Below, one piece after another: positions 36,290 to 45,713 of a stretch of 64,000 nucleotides of DNA. The position numbers were made by a program, and so were the translations under genes. The notes beneath the pieces are model-generated. The model was not told the origin of the DNA, searched no databases, and was given only the letters and a program-made list of their open reading frames with translations. Source of the DNA: Heyndrickxia acidicola (GTDB taxonomy: Bacteria; Bacillota; Bacilli; Bacillales; Bacillaceae_C); contig NZ_KV440953.1 of the NCBI RefSeq assembly GCF_001636425.1, positions 4,336,001 through 4,400,000 on the forward strand, read 5' to 3'. Position 1 is the stretch's first letter; each line of letters opens with the position of its first letter.

Positions 36290-38665
36290 TTATCCTTCTT
36301 CTATTTCAATTTCAATGTCGGAATGTACTTCGGCAGCACCCCGCTTAATGGCTTCTGTCACAGACTGGCAAACCTCCGCTTCAATTGCGGTATAGGTATA
36401 CGTGAAAACCTCCAGGCCGTCCTTTTGATAGAGGCGGATCGGATCTTCCTGGCTGTAGCCGCGAAGTCCGATTCCTTCCTTTAATCGGGTCATGGCTTCA
36501 AGATGCTGGATCCATTGCTGGTCAATGGCATTCAGTAAGACCCCTTTGAAAGCAAGGAATGACGAAGGCTCTTGATTGTGAATCTCTTCTATGATCTTCA
36601 CAGTTTCATCCATTGCCGGTTTGAGGATATCGATGAATTCATCGGTTTCTTCCGCTTCCTGAAGGCCGGCAATTTCAGTCAAGGCAACTTCCTGAAGCTT
36701 CTCGGCAATTTCATCCAGTCTGCCTGGCTCATTCGTCAGGCTCTCCAAATAATGCGCAGAAAGATGGGTGAACATGTCTTTGATAAAATCAAATGGGTCT
36801 TCTGCATCGAGAACCCGGTTTCGCAAACTATAGATGACATTTCTTTGCTCATTGACAACATCATCAAGCTTTAATGTGTATTCGCGTGTAGAGAAGTTAC
36901 TGCCTTCACAAATGTTTTGAACACGGTCCACAAACTCATGAACATTCTTATTTTGGACGACGCCGTCTTCATTTGGCTTCAATCCCTTTTGGAATTTTTC
37001 AAGAAGGTCTGGTGCGAAGCGCTGAATCACTTCGTCCTCTATGGAAATGAAGAATTGGCTGGATCCTGGATCACCCTGGCGGCCGGCACGACCTTTAAGC
37101 TGGTTGTCCACACGGCGGCTTTCATGGCGCTCTGTTCCCACAACGTGAAGTCCGCCAAGCTCGGCTACTCCTTCGCCAAGCAGAATGTCGGTACCGCGCC
37201 CTGCCATATTGGTCGCAATCGTAATTTGATTTTTTTGTCCGGCAACTGAAATAAGCTGAGCTTCTCTTTCAGCGCTTTTTGCATTCAGCAGCTGGTAGGA
37301 AAGGCCGGCTTTGTCCAGGTATTCTGCCACTGTTTCCGATTGTTCAATGGAGGTGGTTCCAATTAAAATCGGCTGGCCCGTTTGATGGCGCTTCACAACT
37401 TCAGCGGTGAGCGCTTTATATTTTTGGGATGCTTTTTCAAACACAATGTCCTCCATATCCACACGGATCCTTGGACGGTTCGTCGGGATTTGGATGACAT
37501 TAATGCCGTAGACCTTTTGGAATTCTTTTTCTTCCGTTTTAGCCGTGCCGGTCATACCCGAAAGCATTGGATACATGCGGAAGTAGTTTTGGATGGTCAC
37601 CGTTGCCTGTGTCCTGTTTTCATCGGTCATTTCTAGGCCTTCTTTTGCCTCAATGGCCTGGTGAAGCCCATCGCTTAAGCTTCGTCCTTCCAGGATGCGG
37701 CCGGTAAACGCATCAATCAGTTCAATTTTCCCTTCACGGATGATGTAATCCACGTCACGGCGGAAAATCACTTGCGCACGGAGCGACTGAATCAAATAGT
37801 GGTAAAGCGACTGATGGGTCAAATCATATAGATTGTCGATACTGAAGGCCTTTTCAATTTTCGTAATGCCTTCATCGGTAAAATTTACGGCTTTCGTTTC
37901 GACATCAAATGTATAGTCCTTGTCCTGGATAAAACCCTTGATGATTTGGGAGCATATAAAGAAAAGCTGTGAATTAAGCTCTGTTTTCGCTGCAATAATA
38001 AGCGGCGTTTTGGCTTCATCAATTAGCACACTGTCAATTTCATCAATGATGGCAAAATGATAAGGCCTCTGAACACGCTGGGAAGGGTCGTACACCATGT
38101 GGTCACGCAGATAGTCAAAGCCGAATTCCGTGCCGATTCCGTAGGTAACATCCGCTTGGTAAGCAGCTTGTTTTTCTTCAGGAGACATGTCAGCAAGGTT
38201 AAGTCCGACTGTCAGGCCAAGAAACTCAAGGATTTGGCCGGTGATTTCTTTGTCACGCTTTGCAAGGTATTCATTCACCGTGATAACGTGAACGCCTTTT
38301 CCTTCGAGTGCACGCAGATAGCTCGGGAGGGAAGCAACAAGGGTTTTTCCTTCTCCAGTGGGCATCTCTGAAATATTACCTTCTAATAAACAAAGTCCGC
38401 CGATCAGCTGGACATCATAATGGCGCATGCCAAGTACACGCTTTGCTGCTTCGCGAACCAGCGCAAACGCTCTTGTTTTGATCTCATCAATTGTTGCGCC
38501 ATTTTTAAGTTCCTCTTTTAAAAGGAAGGTTTGCTGGTGAAGCTCGTTATCTTTCAATCCTGAATACTCAGATTCTAGTGCATTGATTTCATCTACGGCT
38601 TTTTGATATTTTTTCAATGTCCGCTCCTGGGGGGTGCCAAGAGATTTCTTAATATAGGTAATCAT
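36290..38665 (-). CDS. secA2: Accessory preprotein translocase ATPase SecA2
   Basis: A protein of 791 residues, near the B. anthracis SecA2 length. Walker A is MPTGEGKT (102-109) and the DEAD-type box is DEID (208-211); GRAGRQGDPGSSQFF is the second-motor arginine region. It lacks the zinc-binding C-terminal tail of housekeeping SecA and diverges in many positions, so it is the accessory motor that drives chosen proteins, such as S-layer or wall enzymes, through SecYEG. I choose ATG 38665 with AAAGGAGA upstream; the frame stays open to 38776 without a ribosome site. It is first in secA2-slaP, divergent from tagA. Confidence 0.92.
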   Translation of the reverse strand: MITYIKKSLGTPQERTLKKYQKAVDEINALESEYSGLKDNELHQQTFLLKEELKNGATIDEIKTRAFALVREAAKRVLGMRHYDVQLIGGLCLLEGNISEMPTGEGKTLVASLPSYLRALEGKGVHVITVNEYLAKRDKEITGQILEFLGLTVGLNLADMSPEEKQAAYQADVTYGIGTEFGFDYLRDHMVYDPSQRVQRPYHFAIIDEIDSVLIDEAKTPLIIAAKTELNSQLFFICSQIIKGFIQDKDYTFDVETKAVNFTDEGITKIEKAFSIDNLYDLTHQSLYHYLIQSLRAQVIFRRDVDYIIREGKIELIDAFTGRILEGRSLSDGLHQAIEAKEGLEMTDENRTQATVTIQNYFRMYPMLSGMTGTAKTEEKEFQKVYGINVIQIPTNRPRIRVDMEDIVFEKASQKYKALTAEVVKRHQTGQPILIGTTSIEQSETVAEYLDKAGLSYQLLNAKSAEREAQLISVAGQKNQITIATNMAGRGTDILLGEGVAELGGLHVVGTERHESRRVDNQLKGRAGRQGDPGSSQFFISIEDEVIQRFAPDLLEKFQKGLKPNEDGVVQNKNVHEFVDRVQNICEGSNFSTREYTLKLDDVVNEQRNVIYSLRNRVLDAEDPFDFIKDMFTHLSAHYLESLTNEPGRLDEIAEKLQEVALTEIAGLQEAEETDEFIDILKPAMDETVKIIEEIHNQEPSSFLAFKGVLLNAIDQQWIQHLEAMTRLKEGIGLRGYSQEDPIRLYQKDGLEVFTYTYTAIEAEVCQSVTEAIKRGAAEVHSDIEIEIEEG

Positions 38666-38866
38666 TCCTGAATTCTCCTTTATTGCTAATAGAAATATTA
38701 TACCATAGTTGAGAGATGTCGAGAAAAGTAGAATTATTTGGAAATAAAAACTAAATTGTAAAAGACTGCTATACATGAAAGTCGAATTATATGGTATAGT
38801 AATTGGAAGTATCTTTTTCTGAAATGGTTAGATGTATGATGCAAGAAACGTCAGAGGTGTCTTGGA

Positions 38867-39607
38867 ATGGAAAGAGAAGAATTGAAAAAAGTCACCATAC
38901 TTGGTGTACCTTTTATCAATATAAATCGTAAAGACTTTGTTGCTTTATTGAAAAAAAGAATAGAGACAGAGCAGAAAACCTTTGTCATTACGGCAAATCC
39001 TGAAATTGTCATGAAAGCAAAAGAGGATTCGCATTATATGGATATTATCCATCAGGCTACCTATGTAACGGCTGACGGCATCGGGGTTGTAAAGGCTGCC
39101 CAGCTGCTGAATGAACCGCTTCCTGAGAGAGTGGCCGGATTTGATACGATGATGGATCTGTTGGAGATCGCCAATCAAGAGCGTTTCCGCCTTTATTTGC
39201 TTGGTGCATCACAATCTGTGTTAGAACGAGTCATGGCTAGGCTTGTTGCTGAATATCATAATGTAGAGATTATGGGTGCGCATAATGGTTTTTTTGATTG
39301 GGAAGATGATAGCATTGCCCGTGAAATCCGCGAGCTTGAGCCTGACCTAGTGCTTGTGGCGCTTGGAGTGCCAAAGCAGGAGCAATGGATTGCCCGCCAT
39401 TATGATTCCTTCAAAAAAGGGATCTTTATGGGACTTGGAGGCAGCTTTGATATCCTGGCTGGCGAGGTTCAGCGTGCACCTGAAGCATGGCAGCGAATGA
39501 ATGTGGAATGGCTTTACCGTCTTGTCAATCAGCCTTCACGGTGGAGAAGGATGCTTGCTTTGCCTCAATTTGCCTGGAAGGTTTTAATTCAAAGGTTAAA
39601 AGGGTAG
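38867..39607 (+). CDS. tagA: N-acetylmannosaminyltransferase TagA (GT26)
   Basis: A protein of 246 residues of the WecG/TagA/CpsF family. It adds ManNAc to undecaprenyl-PP-GlcNAc, the second step of the wall teichoic acid linkage unit, at the inner membrane face. Motifs: VTANPEIVMKAK-like ITANPEIVMKA, TADGIGVV with the catalytic-region Asp, RVAGFD, and PDLVLVALGVPKQEQWI. The C-terminal basic stretch (WRRMLALPQFAWKVLIQRLKG) is the membrane-docking tail. AGAGGTG precedes the ATG. It is followed by tagO 258 bp downstream, whose product makes its substrate, and is divergent from secA2. Confidence 0.93.
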   Translation: MEREELKKVTILGVPFININRKDFVALLKKRIETEQKTFVITANPEIVMKAKEDSHYMDIIHQATYVTADGIGVVKAAQLLNEPLPERVAGFDTMMDLLEIANQERFRLYLLGASQSVLERVMARLVAEYHNVEIMGAHNGFFDWEDDSIAREIRELEPDLVLVALGVPKQEQWIARHYDSFKKGIFMGLGGSFDILAGEVQRAPEAWQRMNVEWLYRLVNQPSRWRRMLALPQFAWKVLIQRLKG

Positions 39608-39865
39608 TAATAGCTAGCTGGCTGGCTGTGAGGCTTGGATGGGTGATGCCGTCTAACCAAATAGACCGACCCGCAGAAAAAATGTATTCCATTGGAATAT
39701 ATTATGATATAATGCCTATGAGTGCAAAATGTGACTAGAATTGTAGATTCATATACGTATGTTTACGTTTAAAAATAATGGATGATTTAATTCATCGAAG
39801 TCATGCAGGAAATTCCTGTTTGTTCGTCTGCCATTATGGGCACGATATCCTTAAGGAGGATTTGC

Positions 39866-40912
39866 ATGTTGTACTTCACGTTGTTTATATGTTTAATCAG
39901 TTCAATTATACTGACTCCTTTCGTTAAAAAGCTTGCCTTTAAGATTGGTGCAACAGACAAGCCAAACCAACGAAAAGTTCATCAAACTATCATGCCGCGC
40001 ATGGGCGGCTTTGCCATATTCTTAAGTTTTATTATCGGTTTTCTTATTTTGCGCCCTGAGGGTGATCATGCACAACCACTTCCAATCATTCTTGGAAGCC
40101 TTATTATTGTGGGTCTTGGAATTCTGGATGATATCATCGAGCTTTCGGCGAAAATTAAATTTGTAGGCCAGCTCGCAGCTGCCCTGATTGTCGTCTTTTG
40201 GGGCGGAGCAGAGGCACAGTTTATCAACCTTCCGTTCGGCGGCCAGATCCAGTTCGGCTATCTCAGTATTCCATTAACGGTCTTCTGGATTGTCGGTGTT
40301 ACGAATGCCATTAACTTAATTGATGGCCTGGATGGACTTGCGGCAGGTGTCTCCTCGATTGCTTTGATTACCATCAGTGCGATGGCCCTGATTATGGGAA
40401 ATGTTTTCGCAGCTACGATGGGTGCAATTGTGCTTATGAGTACGCTCGGATTTTTGATTTACAACTTCCATCCTGCGAAAATTTTCATGGGAGATGCAGG
40501 GTCGCTTTTCCTTGGATTCATGATTGCGGTCCTGTCGCTGTTAGGATTCAAAAACATTACGGTGATTTCTCTGATCATCCCGGTTATCATTTTGGGAGTG
40601 CCGCTTTCGGATACATTTTTCGCGATTATCCGCAGGGTGTCAAACAATCAGCCAATTTATGCGCCGGATAAATCCCATCTCCATCATTGCCTGCTTCGCA
40701 TCGGGTTTTCCCACCGGCAAACGGTTTTGCTGATTTATGCAATCGCAGCAATGTTTGGTCTTGCAGCTATCATTTTCTCCATGTCTACTATGTGGGGTTC
40801 TATCATCCTGATCGCTGTCTTGCTGATTGCCCTGGAAATTTTCGTCGAGAGCATCGACCTTGTCGGGAAAAATTACAAGCCGCTTTTGAAATTTGTCCGC
40901 TCCAAACGCTGA
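39866..40912 (+). CDS. tagO: Undecaprenyl-phosphate GlcNAc-1-phosphate transferase TagO
   Basis: A protein of 348 residues with about eleven membrane helices, of the MraY/WecA family. It moves GlcNAc-1-phosphate from UDP-GlcNAc to undecaprenyl phosphate and so starts teichoic acid and other wall glycans. Motifs: GATDKPNQRKVHQTIMPRMGG (loop 1, Mg-binding), LGILDDIIELSAKIKFVGQ, NAINLIDGLDGLA, and FMGDAGSLFLG followed by HLHHCLLRIGFSH. ATG 39866 has AAGGAGGA 7 bases upstream; the frame is open from 39803. The order tagO-yvyE-degS-degU matches B. subtilis apart from missing genes in between. Confidence 0.95.
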   Translation: MLYFTLFICLISSIILTPFVKKLAFKIGATDKPNQRKVHQTIMPRMGGFAIFLSFIIGFLILRPEGDHAQPLPIILGSLIIVGLGILDDIIELSAKIKFVGQLAAALIVVFWGGAEAQFINLPFGGQIQFGYLSIPLTVFWIVGVTNAINLIDGLDGLAAGVSSIALITISAMALIMGNVFAATMGAIVLMSTLGFLIYNFHPAKIFMGDAGSLFLGFMIAVLSLLGFKNITVISLIIPVIILGVPLSDTFFAIIRRVSNNQPIYAPDKSHLHHCLLRIGFSHRQTVLLIYAIAAMFGLAAIIFSMSTMWGSIILIAVLLIALEIFVESIDLVGKNYKPLLKFVRSKR

Positions 40913-40960
40913 TTCGGACAGGGACGAGTCTATTATGTCCGGCAATTTTAAAAGCATTCA

Positions 40961-40996
40961 AAAAAAGAAATCGGCATTTGCTCCGATTTCTTTTTT
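40961..40996 (+). terminator. Symmetric terminator between tagO and yvyE
   Basis: AAAAAAGAAATCGG (40961-40974) pairs with CCGATTTCTTTTTT (40983-40996). It reaches the last base of the facing yvyE gene. Confidence 0.9.
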
Positions 40997-41628
40997 TATA
41001 TTTCTTTTTCGAGATACAGGGTCTCGCCTTCCATGATCTCTGCTTGTCCATTGGTAAGCTCTGTCATCCATTCGGTATAGGCCGTTTTTTGATTCTCTTC
41101 TACATAGACCTCAAATTCCACCTGATCGGCATAATGAATTTCCTTTATTTCATAGATAGAAGAACGCAATTCATTTTCCACTTTTCCAATCCATGTGTAA
41201 TCCATTTTGGCATGCATGACGCACATTAAGGTACGCTCAACAATGCCAATTGCATTCAAGCCTTCAGACACTGATTTTCCATAGGCACGAATTAATCCGC
41301 CGCCGCCAAGCTTGATGCCGCCAAAGTAGCGGGTGACAACCACTGCTGTATCCTTCAAGTCCCGCTTTTTTAGCACCTCCAGCATAGGAATGCCTGCTGT
41401 ACCTGTTGGTTCTCCGTCATCATTTGCTTTTTGAATCTGATTCTGCTGGCCGATCATATAGGCTGAACAATTATGATTGGCCTCGCGATGCTTCTTTTTG
41501 ATTTCCTGAATGAAGCTTTGCGCCTCATCCTCTGTTACAGCTCTTTGAACATGTGCAATAAAGCGGGATTTTTGAATAATAATTTCGTGCTCTCCATAGC
41601 CCTTGACTGTTAAATACTTATTTAGCAA
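40996..41628 (-). CDS. yvyE: YigZ/IMPACT-family protein YvyE
   Basis: A protein of 210 residues of the UPF0029 family. The N-terminal domain has SRFIAHVQR, NHNCSAYMIG and the signature DDGEPTGTAGIPMLEVL followed by TRYFGGIKLGGGGLIRAYG. The C-terminal domain resembles an elongation-factor G fold. Eukaryotic IMPACT binds GCN1; in bacteria the role is unclear, probably ribosome- or RNA-related. It starts at TTG with GGAGGG 8 bases upstream. It is divergent from degS, as in B. subtilis. Confidence 0.9.
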   Translation of the reverse strand: MLNKYLTVKGYGEHEIIIQKSRFIAHVQRAVTEDEAQSFIQEIKKKHREANHNCSAYMIGQQNQIQKANDDGEPTGTAGIPMLEVLKKRDLKDTAVVVTRYFGGIKLGGGGLIRAYGKSVSEGLNAIGIVERTLMCVMHAKMDYTWIGKVENELRSSIYEIKEIHYADQVEFEVYVEENQKTAYTEWMTELTNGQAEIMEGETLYLEKEI

Positions 41629-42044
41629 AACATCGCCCTCCGATCTGAATTATACAGTAATCCCGCCTTTAAATATGATAAAATGAGAAGAAAGAGATAC
41701 TTTATGGAATGTCTTTCTCTAAGAAGGCCGTTTTCTGTCTAGTACCATCATACAAATTTGTTCGTAAAAATGAAAGAAGAATGCGTTTTTGATTGTTATA
41801 TCAATAAAACAACAGTGAAATTTTTACGGTACTGTAAAAAAAGAACGGCACGGCCATTAGTAATGGTATACAACATAGAAATAAAGTTCGAATAGGTACT
41901 TTCGACTTGTTAATAGTGCTTTCCTACCAAAAATATTAGGGATATTTACCTAATTTTATTTTAAATTTAAAATCCAAATAGTTTAATTTAACAATTCGCG
42001 GTAAAATAACTCTATCTCGAAGGGGATACCTTGGGGGAATCAGT
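41629..42044. other. degS upstream region
   Basis: About 416 bp between divergent yvyE and degS. An imperfect palindrome TTTTTACGGTACTGTAAAAA (41821-41840) stands out. I cannot name a regulator for it. No other gene was seen. Confidence 0.45.
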
Positions 42045-43193
42045 ATGTCAATTAAAAAGATTGATACGAAATCACTGGATGATATCTTAGGGAAAATGGT
42101 GGAGACCGTTGGCCGAAGCAAGGATGAAATCTTCCAAATTGGAGAAGAATGCCGGCAGGACTATGAATCTCTATCCAATGAACTAAAAGAAATTAAATTA
42201 ATGGTATCCAATGTGGTGGATGAAAACGACCAGCTCGAATTGAAATCGCGGTTTGCGAGAAGGCGGCTGTCGGAAGTAAGCCAGCATTTCCGGGAGTTTT
42301 CTGAAGAACAGGTAAGGGATGCTTATGAAGCAGCTCATGACTTGCAAATGAAGCTTTCCGTCAATCGGCAGCTGGAGAATCAGCTCAGAACACGGCGGGA
42401 CGAGCTGCAGCGCAGGCTGTTCTCTCTCGAGGAAGCGATGGAGCGAGCTGATCATTTAGCATCACAGACTACCGTTGTCCTGAATTACCTTACCAGTGAC
42501 TTAAAGGATATCGGAAATGCGATTGCGGATGCAAAGCAGAAGCAGGAATTCGGGCTTCGCGTCATTGAAGCACAGGAAGAAGAAAGAAAGCGCCTGTCAA
42601 GGGAAATCCATGACGGACCTGCCCAAATGCTTGCCAACTTGCTTTTGCGGTCTGATCTAATTGAAAAGGTATATGCAGAAAAAGGGACGGACGAAGCATT
42701 TAAAGAAATTAAAAATATGAAAAAAATGGCGAGATCCTCTTTGTCAGAGGTGCGGAGAATCATATATGATCTTCGGCCGATGGCATTAGATGATTTAGGT
42801 TTGCTGCCGACCCTCAAAAAATACCTGGCGACGATCGAAGAGTATAATATGGGGACTAGTATCCATTTCACTAACATTGGGGACGATCTTAGGTTGCCGC
42901 CCAATTATGAAGTGGCTCTTTTCAGGCTCGTACAGGAGTCCGTTCAAAATGCTTTAAAGCATGCGCAGGCATCTGAAATAAATGTGAAAATCGAAGTGAA
43001 AAAAGACTTCGTGGTTGTTGTCGTTAAGGATAACGGAGTAGGATTTGATGTCAGCACGAAAAAAGAAGGCTCTTTTGGTATAGTGGGCATGAAAGAAAGA
43101 GTGGAAATACTAGATGGCACCGTAACTATTAATTCAAAAAAAGGCATGGGCACTGTCGTCATTGTCCAGGTACCTTTATTAGTGAGAAGATAG
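42045..43193 (+). CDS. degS: Two-component sensor kinase DegS
   Basis: A cytoplasmic histidine kinase of 382 residues. Residues 1-180 are a long coiled coil with the DegS sensor region. The HisKA_3 box RLSREIHDGPAQML contains His189, the phosphoacceptor, as in B. subtilis DegS. The ATPase domain ends with VVVKDNGVGFDV and GIVGMKERVEILDG. It phosphorylates DegU, 18 bp downstream. DegS-DegU controls exoprotease production, competence and flagella, and all three functions have genes within 15 kb. ATG 42045 follows a GGGGGAA site. Confidence 0.96.
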   Translation: MSIKKIDTKSLDDILGKMVETVGRSKDEIFQIGEECRQDYESLSNELKEIKLMVSNVVDENDQLELKSRFARRRLSEVSQHFREFSEEQVRDAYEAAHDLQMKLSVNRQLENQLRTRRDELQRRLFSLEEAMERADHLASQTTVVLNYLTSDLKDIGNAIADAKQKQEFGLRVIEAQEEERKRLSREIHDGPAQMLANLLLRSDLIEKVYAEKGTDEAFKEIKNMKKMARSSLSEVRRIIYDLRPMALDDLGLLPTLKKYLATIEEYNMGTSIHFTNIGDDLRLPPNYEVALFRLVQESVQNALKHAQASEINVKIEVKKDFVVVVVKDNGVGFDVSTKKEGSFGIVGMKERVEILDGTVTINSKKGMGTVVIVQVPLLVRR

Positions 43194-43211
43194 ATCAGGG
43201 AGGCGGAGAAA

Positions 43212-43892
43212 ATGACAACGAATATCGCGATTATCGATGATCACCAATTATTTCGCGAAGGGGTAAAAAGGATACTGGAATTTGAAAGAACATTTGAAGT
43301 GGTGGCAGAAGGCGAAGATGGCAACTGCGCAACAGACATTGTAGAGAAGTTTAATCCGGATGTGGTCTTGATGGACATCAATATGCCGAATAAAAACGGC
43401 ATTGAAGCAACCCGTCAATTGATTGAAACCTACCCAGGTACAAAGGTCATTATCCTTTCTATACACGATGATGAAAACTATGTAACACACGCGTTAAAAA
43501 CGGGTGCAACAGGCTATTTGTTAAAGGAAATGGATTCCGATGCCCTGATTGAAGCCGTTAAAGTGGTAGCGGACGGCGGATCGTATCTGCATCCGAAAGT
43601 CACCCGCAACCTGGTAGAGGAATTCAGACGCCTGGCGAACAAACAAAACACAGGTCTTGGATATCAGCAGCCTGAAGTGGTAAGGCCGCTGCATTTGTTG
43701 ACGCCTCGTGAATGTGAAGTGCTTCAATTGCTTGCCGATGGAAAAAGCAATCGGGTAATCGGGGAAACTTTATACATAAGCGAAAAAACGGTTAAAAACC
43801 ATGTGAGTAATATTCTCCAAAAGATGAATGCGAATGACCGCACTCAAGCCGTTGTGGCTGCCATTAAAAATGGCTGGGTGGAAGTACGCTGA
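43212..43892 (+). CDS. degU: Response regulator DegU
   Basis: A protein of 226 residues of the NarL/FixJ type. The receiver domain (1-120) has the acidic pocket IIDD, phosphoacceptor Asp55 in VVLMDINMP, and a conserved Lys in GYLLKEM. The HTH domain (about 158-222) has [39 protein letters not shown]. It activates degradative enzyme genes and tunes motility and competence. The subtilase at 49847 and the comF and flagellar genes are plausible targets, but I did not find a defined DegU box. A terminator follows. Confidence 0.96.
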   Translation: MTTNIAIIDDHQLFREGVKRILEFERTFEVVAEGEDGNCATDIVEKFNPDVVLMDINMPNKNGIEATRQLIETYPGTKVIILSIHDDENYVTHALKTGATGYLLKEMDSDALIEAVKVVADGGSYLHPKVTRNLVEEFRRLANKQNTGLGYQQPEVVRPLHLLTPRECEVLQLLADGKSNRVIGETLYISEKTVKNHVSNILQKMNANDRTQAVVAAIKNGWVEVR

Positions 43893-43926
43893 TTGATGGA
43901 CGTAAGCTGCTTACAACAAAAAGGAC

Positions 43927-43977
43927 AAGCTGTCTCGAAAGTATTTGATATAAATGCTTTTTGAGGCGGCTTTTTTT
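43927..43977 (+). terminator. Terminator of degSU
   Basis: AAGCTGTCTCGAAAG pairs with CTTTTTGAGGCGGCTT using wobble pairs, followed by seven T. Confidence 0.75.
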
Positions 43978-44120
43978 GTACGGGCTGTTAATTGTCCTTA
44001 TGAAATAGAGCAGTATGCACTGCTTGACGTTGCAGTGCTCACTTTAAGAAAGTAAACAATCCTGTTAACCATGGTCAAAATCGGTTATAATAAAATAATA
44101 AAAGGTAAAGGGGTGATGAC

Positions 44121-44693
44121 TTGAAAAAGACATTGAACCAGTTGTTTGAAGAACAAAAGAGTGTGCATGTGCTATATGCCTATAATGGAATGAAGAGCTA
44201 TGTCGAGCAGGCTGTGAAGTATATTAAAAACAGTGTTACTGTAGGGGATTACGTTATTTTTATTGAAAATGAACGTATTTTTCCGATGATCCACAATAAG
44301 CTGAAGGCGCTGTTAACGAAAGAGCAAATGGAACTCGTGCACTATGTTAACAACTTCGACTTTTATTTTTCAAGTGGCAGCTATCATCCGCCTGCAATCA
44401 CTGAGTACTTTAATAAAATGGTGCAGCCGTACGTGGAAAATAAAATCTCTTTCCGGTCATGGGCTCATGTGCAGTGGGCGACTATGGAAGAGCCGCTGCA
44501 TTTAATAAGAGATTTTGAAAATATAGTAGATCATGCAGTGAATTCTTTGGCGTTCCCATTAATTTGTGCGTACGAAAGAGAGAAAATGCCTGACCATCTG
44601 AAAACGATTTTGATGGAAACCCATCCCTATGTACTCATTGAAGATGATTTTATCATGTCTGAACAATACAAGCCTTTGCTTGATTTGAAATAA
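44121..44693 (+). CDS. MEDS-domain sensory protein
   Basis: A single-domain protein of 190 residues. The layout (HVLYAYNGMKSYVEQAVKYIKNSVTVGDYVIFIENERIF, then a Walker-B-like strand, then FRSWAHVQW and FPLICAYEREKMPDHL) fits the MEDS domain, a RecA-like sensory fold first described in methanogens and DcmR that is often attached to regulators or kinases. Here it stands alone, so it may act through a partner, perhaps in stress or sporulation control. It starts at TTG with AAAGGGGTG upstream. It is next to, but probably not in, the degSU operon. Confidence 0.75.
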   Translation: MKKTLNQLFEEQKSVHVLYAYNGMKSYVEQAVKYIKNSVTVGDYVIFIENERIFPMIHNKLKALLTKEQMELVHYVNNFDFYFSSGSYHPPAITEYFNKMVQPYVENKISFRSWAHVQWATMEEPLHLIRDFENIVDHAVNSLAFPLICAYEREKMPDHLKTILMETHPYVLIEDDFIMSEQYKPLLDLK

Positions 44694-44791
44694 TAGAGGG
44701 GCTAGTAAAAGAAAGTCCTTTTCTCCCTTTTGTTGATTTTAAATTATGATTGGGTATAGCTCAGATATACATAACGCTGTTAGTTCTGTAA

Positions 44792-45480
44792 GTTGATTTC
44801 CGCTGCAGGCACTCGCTTTCCGCGGGGCGTGCGGGAAGCCTCCTCGTCGCAAGCTCCTGCGGGGACTTCCCTGACACGCTGATCCCGCAGGAGTCTCGTG
44901 TCTTTTGCTGCAATCAACGTTGAGTTCAAATTTATCATTGGGTATAGCTCAGAAATGCGTAGCGTTTTTAGTCCTGCAAGTTGATTTCCGCTGCAGGCAC
45001 TCGCTTTCCGCGGGGCGTGCGGGAAGCCTCCTCGTCGCAAGCTCCTGCGGGGTCTTCCCTAACACGCTGATCCCGCAGGAGTCTCGTGTCTTTTGCTGCA
45101 ATCAACGTTGAGTTCAAATTTATCATTGGGTATAGCTCAGAAATGCGTAGCGTTTTTAGTCCTGCAAGTTGATTTCCGCTGCAGGCACTCGCTTTCCGCG
45201 GGGCGTGCGGGAAGCCTCCTCGTCGCAAGCTCCTGCGGGGTCTTCCCTAACACGCTGATCCCGCAGGAGTCTCGTGCCTTCCGCTGCAATCAACGTTGAG
45301 TTCAAATTCATCATTGGGTATAGCTCAGAAATGCGTAGTGCTTTTAGTCCTGCAAGTTGATTTCCGCTGCAGGTGCTCACTTTCCGCGGGCGGTTGGGAG
45401 CTTACTCGCTACAAACTCCTGCAGTCCCTCCCAAAACTTGATTATCCTGCAGGAGTCTCTCGCCATCCACCACAATGAGT
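44792..45480. repeat. Tandem array of four 188-bp units carrying a MITE-like element
   Basis: Units start with GTTGATT at 44792, 44980, 45168 and 45356, exactly 188 bp apart. The first 127 bp of each is an element bounded by GTTGATT and AATCAAC, with an inner perfect inverted repeat CTCCTGCGGG/CCCGCAGGAG (44854-44863 and 44884-44893 in unit 1). The remaining 61 bp carry ATTGGGTATAGCTCAGAAAT. Units 2 and 3 are almost identical; unit 4 is diverged at its 3' side. The short frames that recur in each unit are not genes. Confidence 0.92.
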
Positions 45481-45615
45481 ATTGAGTCTAAAGCACCAGC
45501 CTTCACTCAAAAGGAAGAATTCACAGGCAAAATGCCTTAGCCCTCAGTTCCTTTTGCATCATTTTCAAAAACTGAGCCTATGAAGTACGCGGCATGTTAC
45601 AATAGAATAGAGAGA

Positions 45616-45656
45616 AGCAAAAGGGCAGCATATCCATATGTTTTGCTCTTTTTTTA
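45616..45656 (+). terminator. Hairpin with T run upstream of the lipoprotein gene
   Basis: AGCAAAA (45616-45622) pairs with TTTTGCT (45641-45647), followed by CTTTTTTT. It lies 58 bp before the lipoprotein gene and could be a leader attenuator or the end of an upstream transcript. Confidence 0.6.
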
Positions 45657-45713
45657 TAACCAATTGATGTTAAGCGCTGTAACAGGAATAAATGTGTTAG
45701 GGGGAGAAGGAGT

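Noticed and set aside
44780-45380. Repeated 68-86 residue reading frames as a tandem gene family
   Set aside because: They are frames through the 188-bp element, lack ribosome sites, and occur on both strands; 188 is not a multiple of 3.
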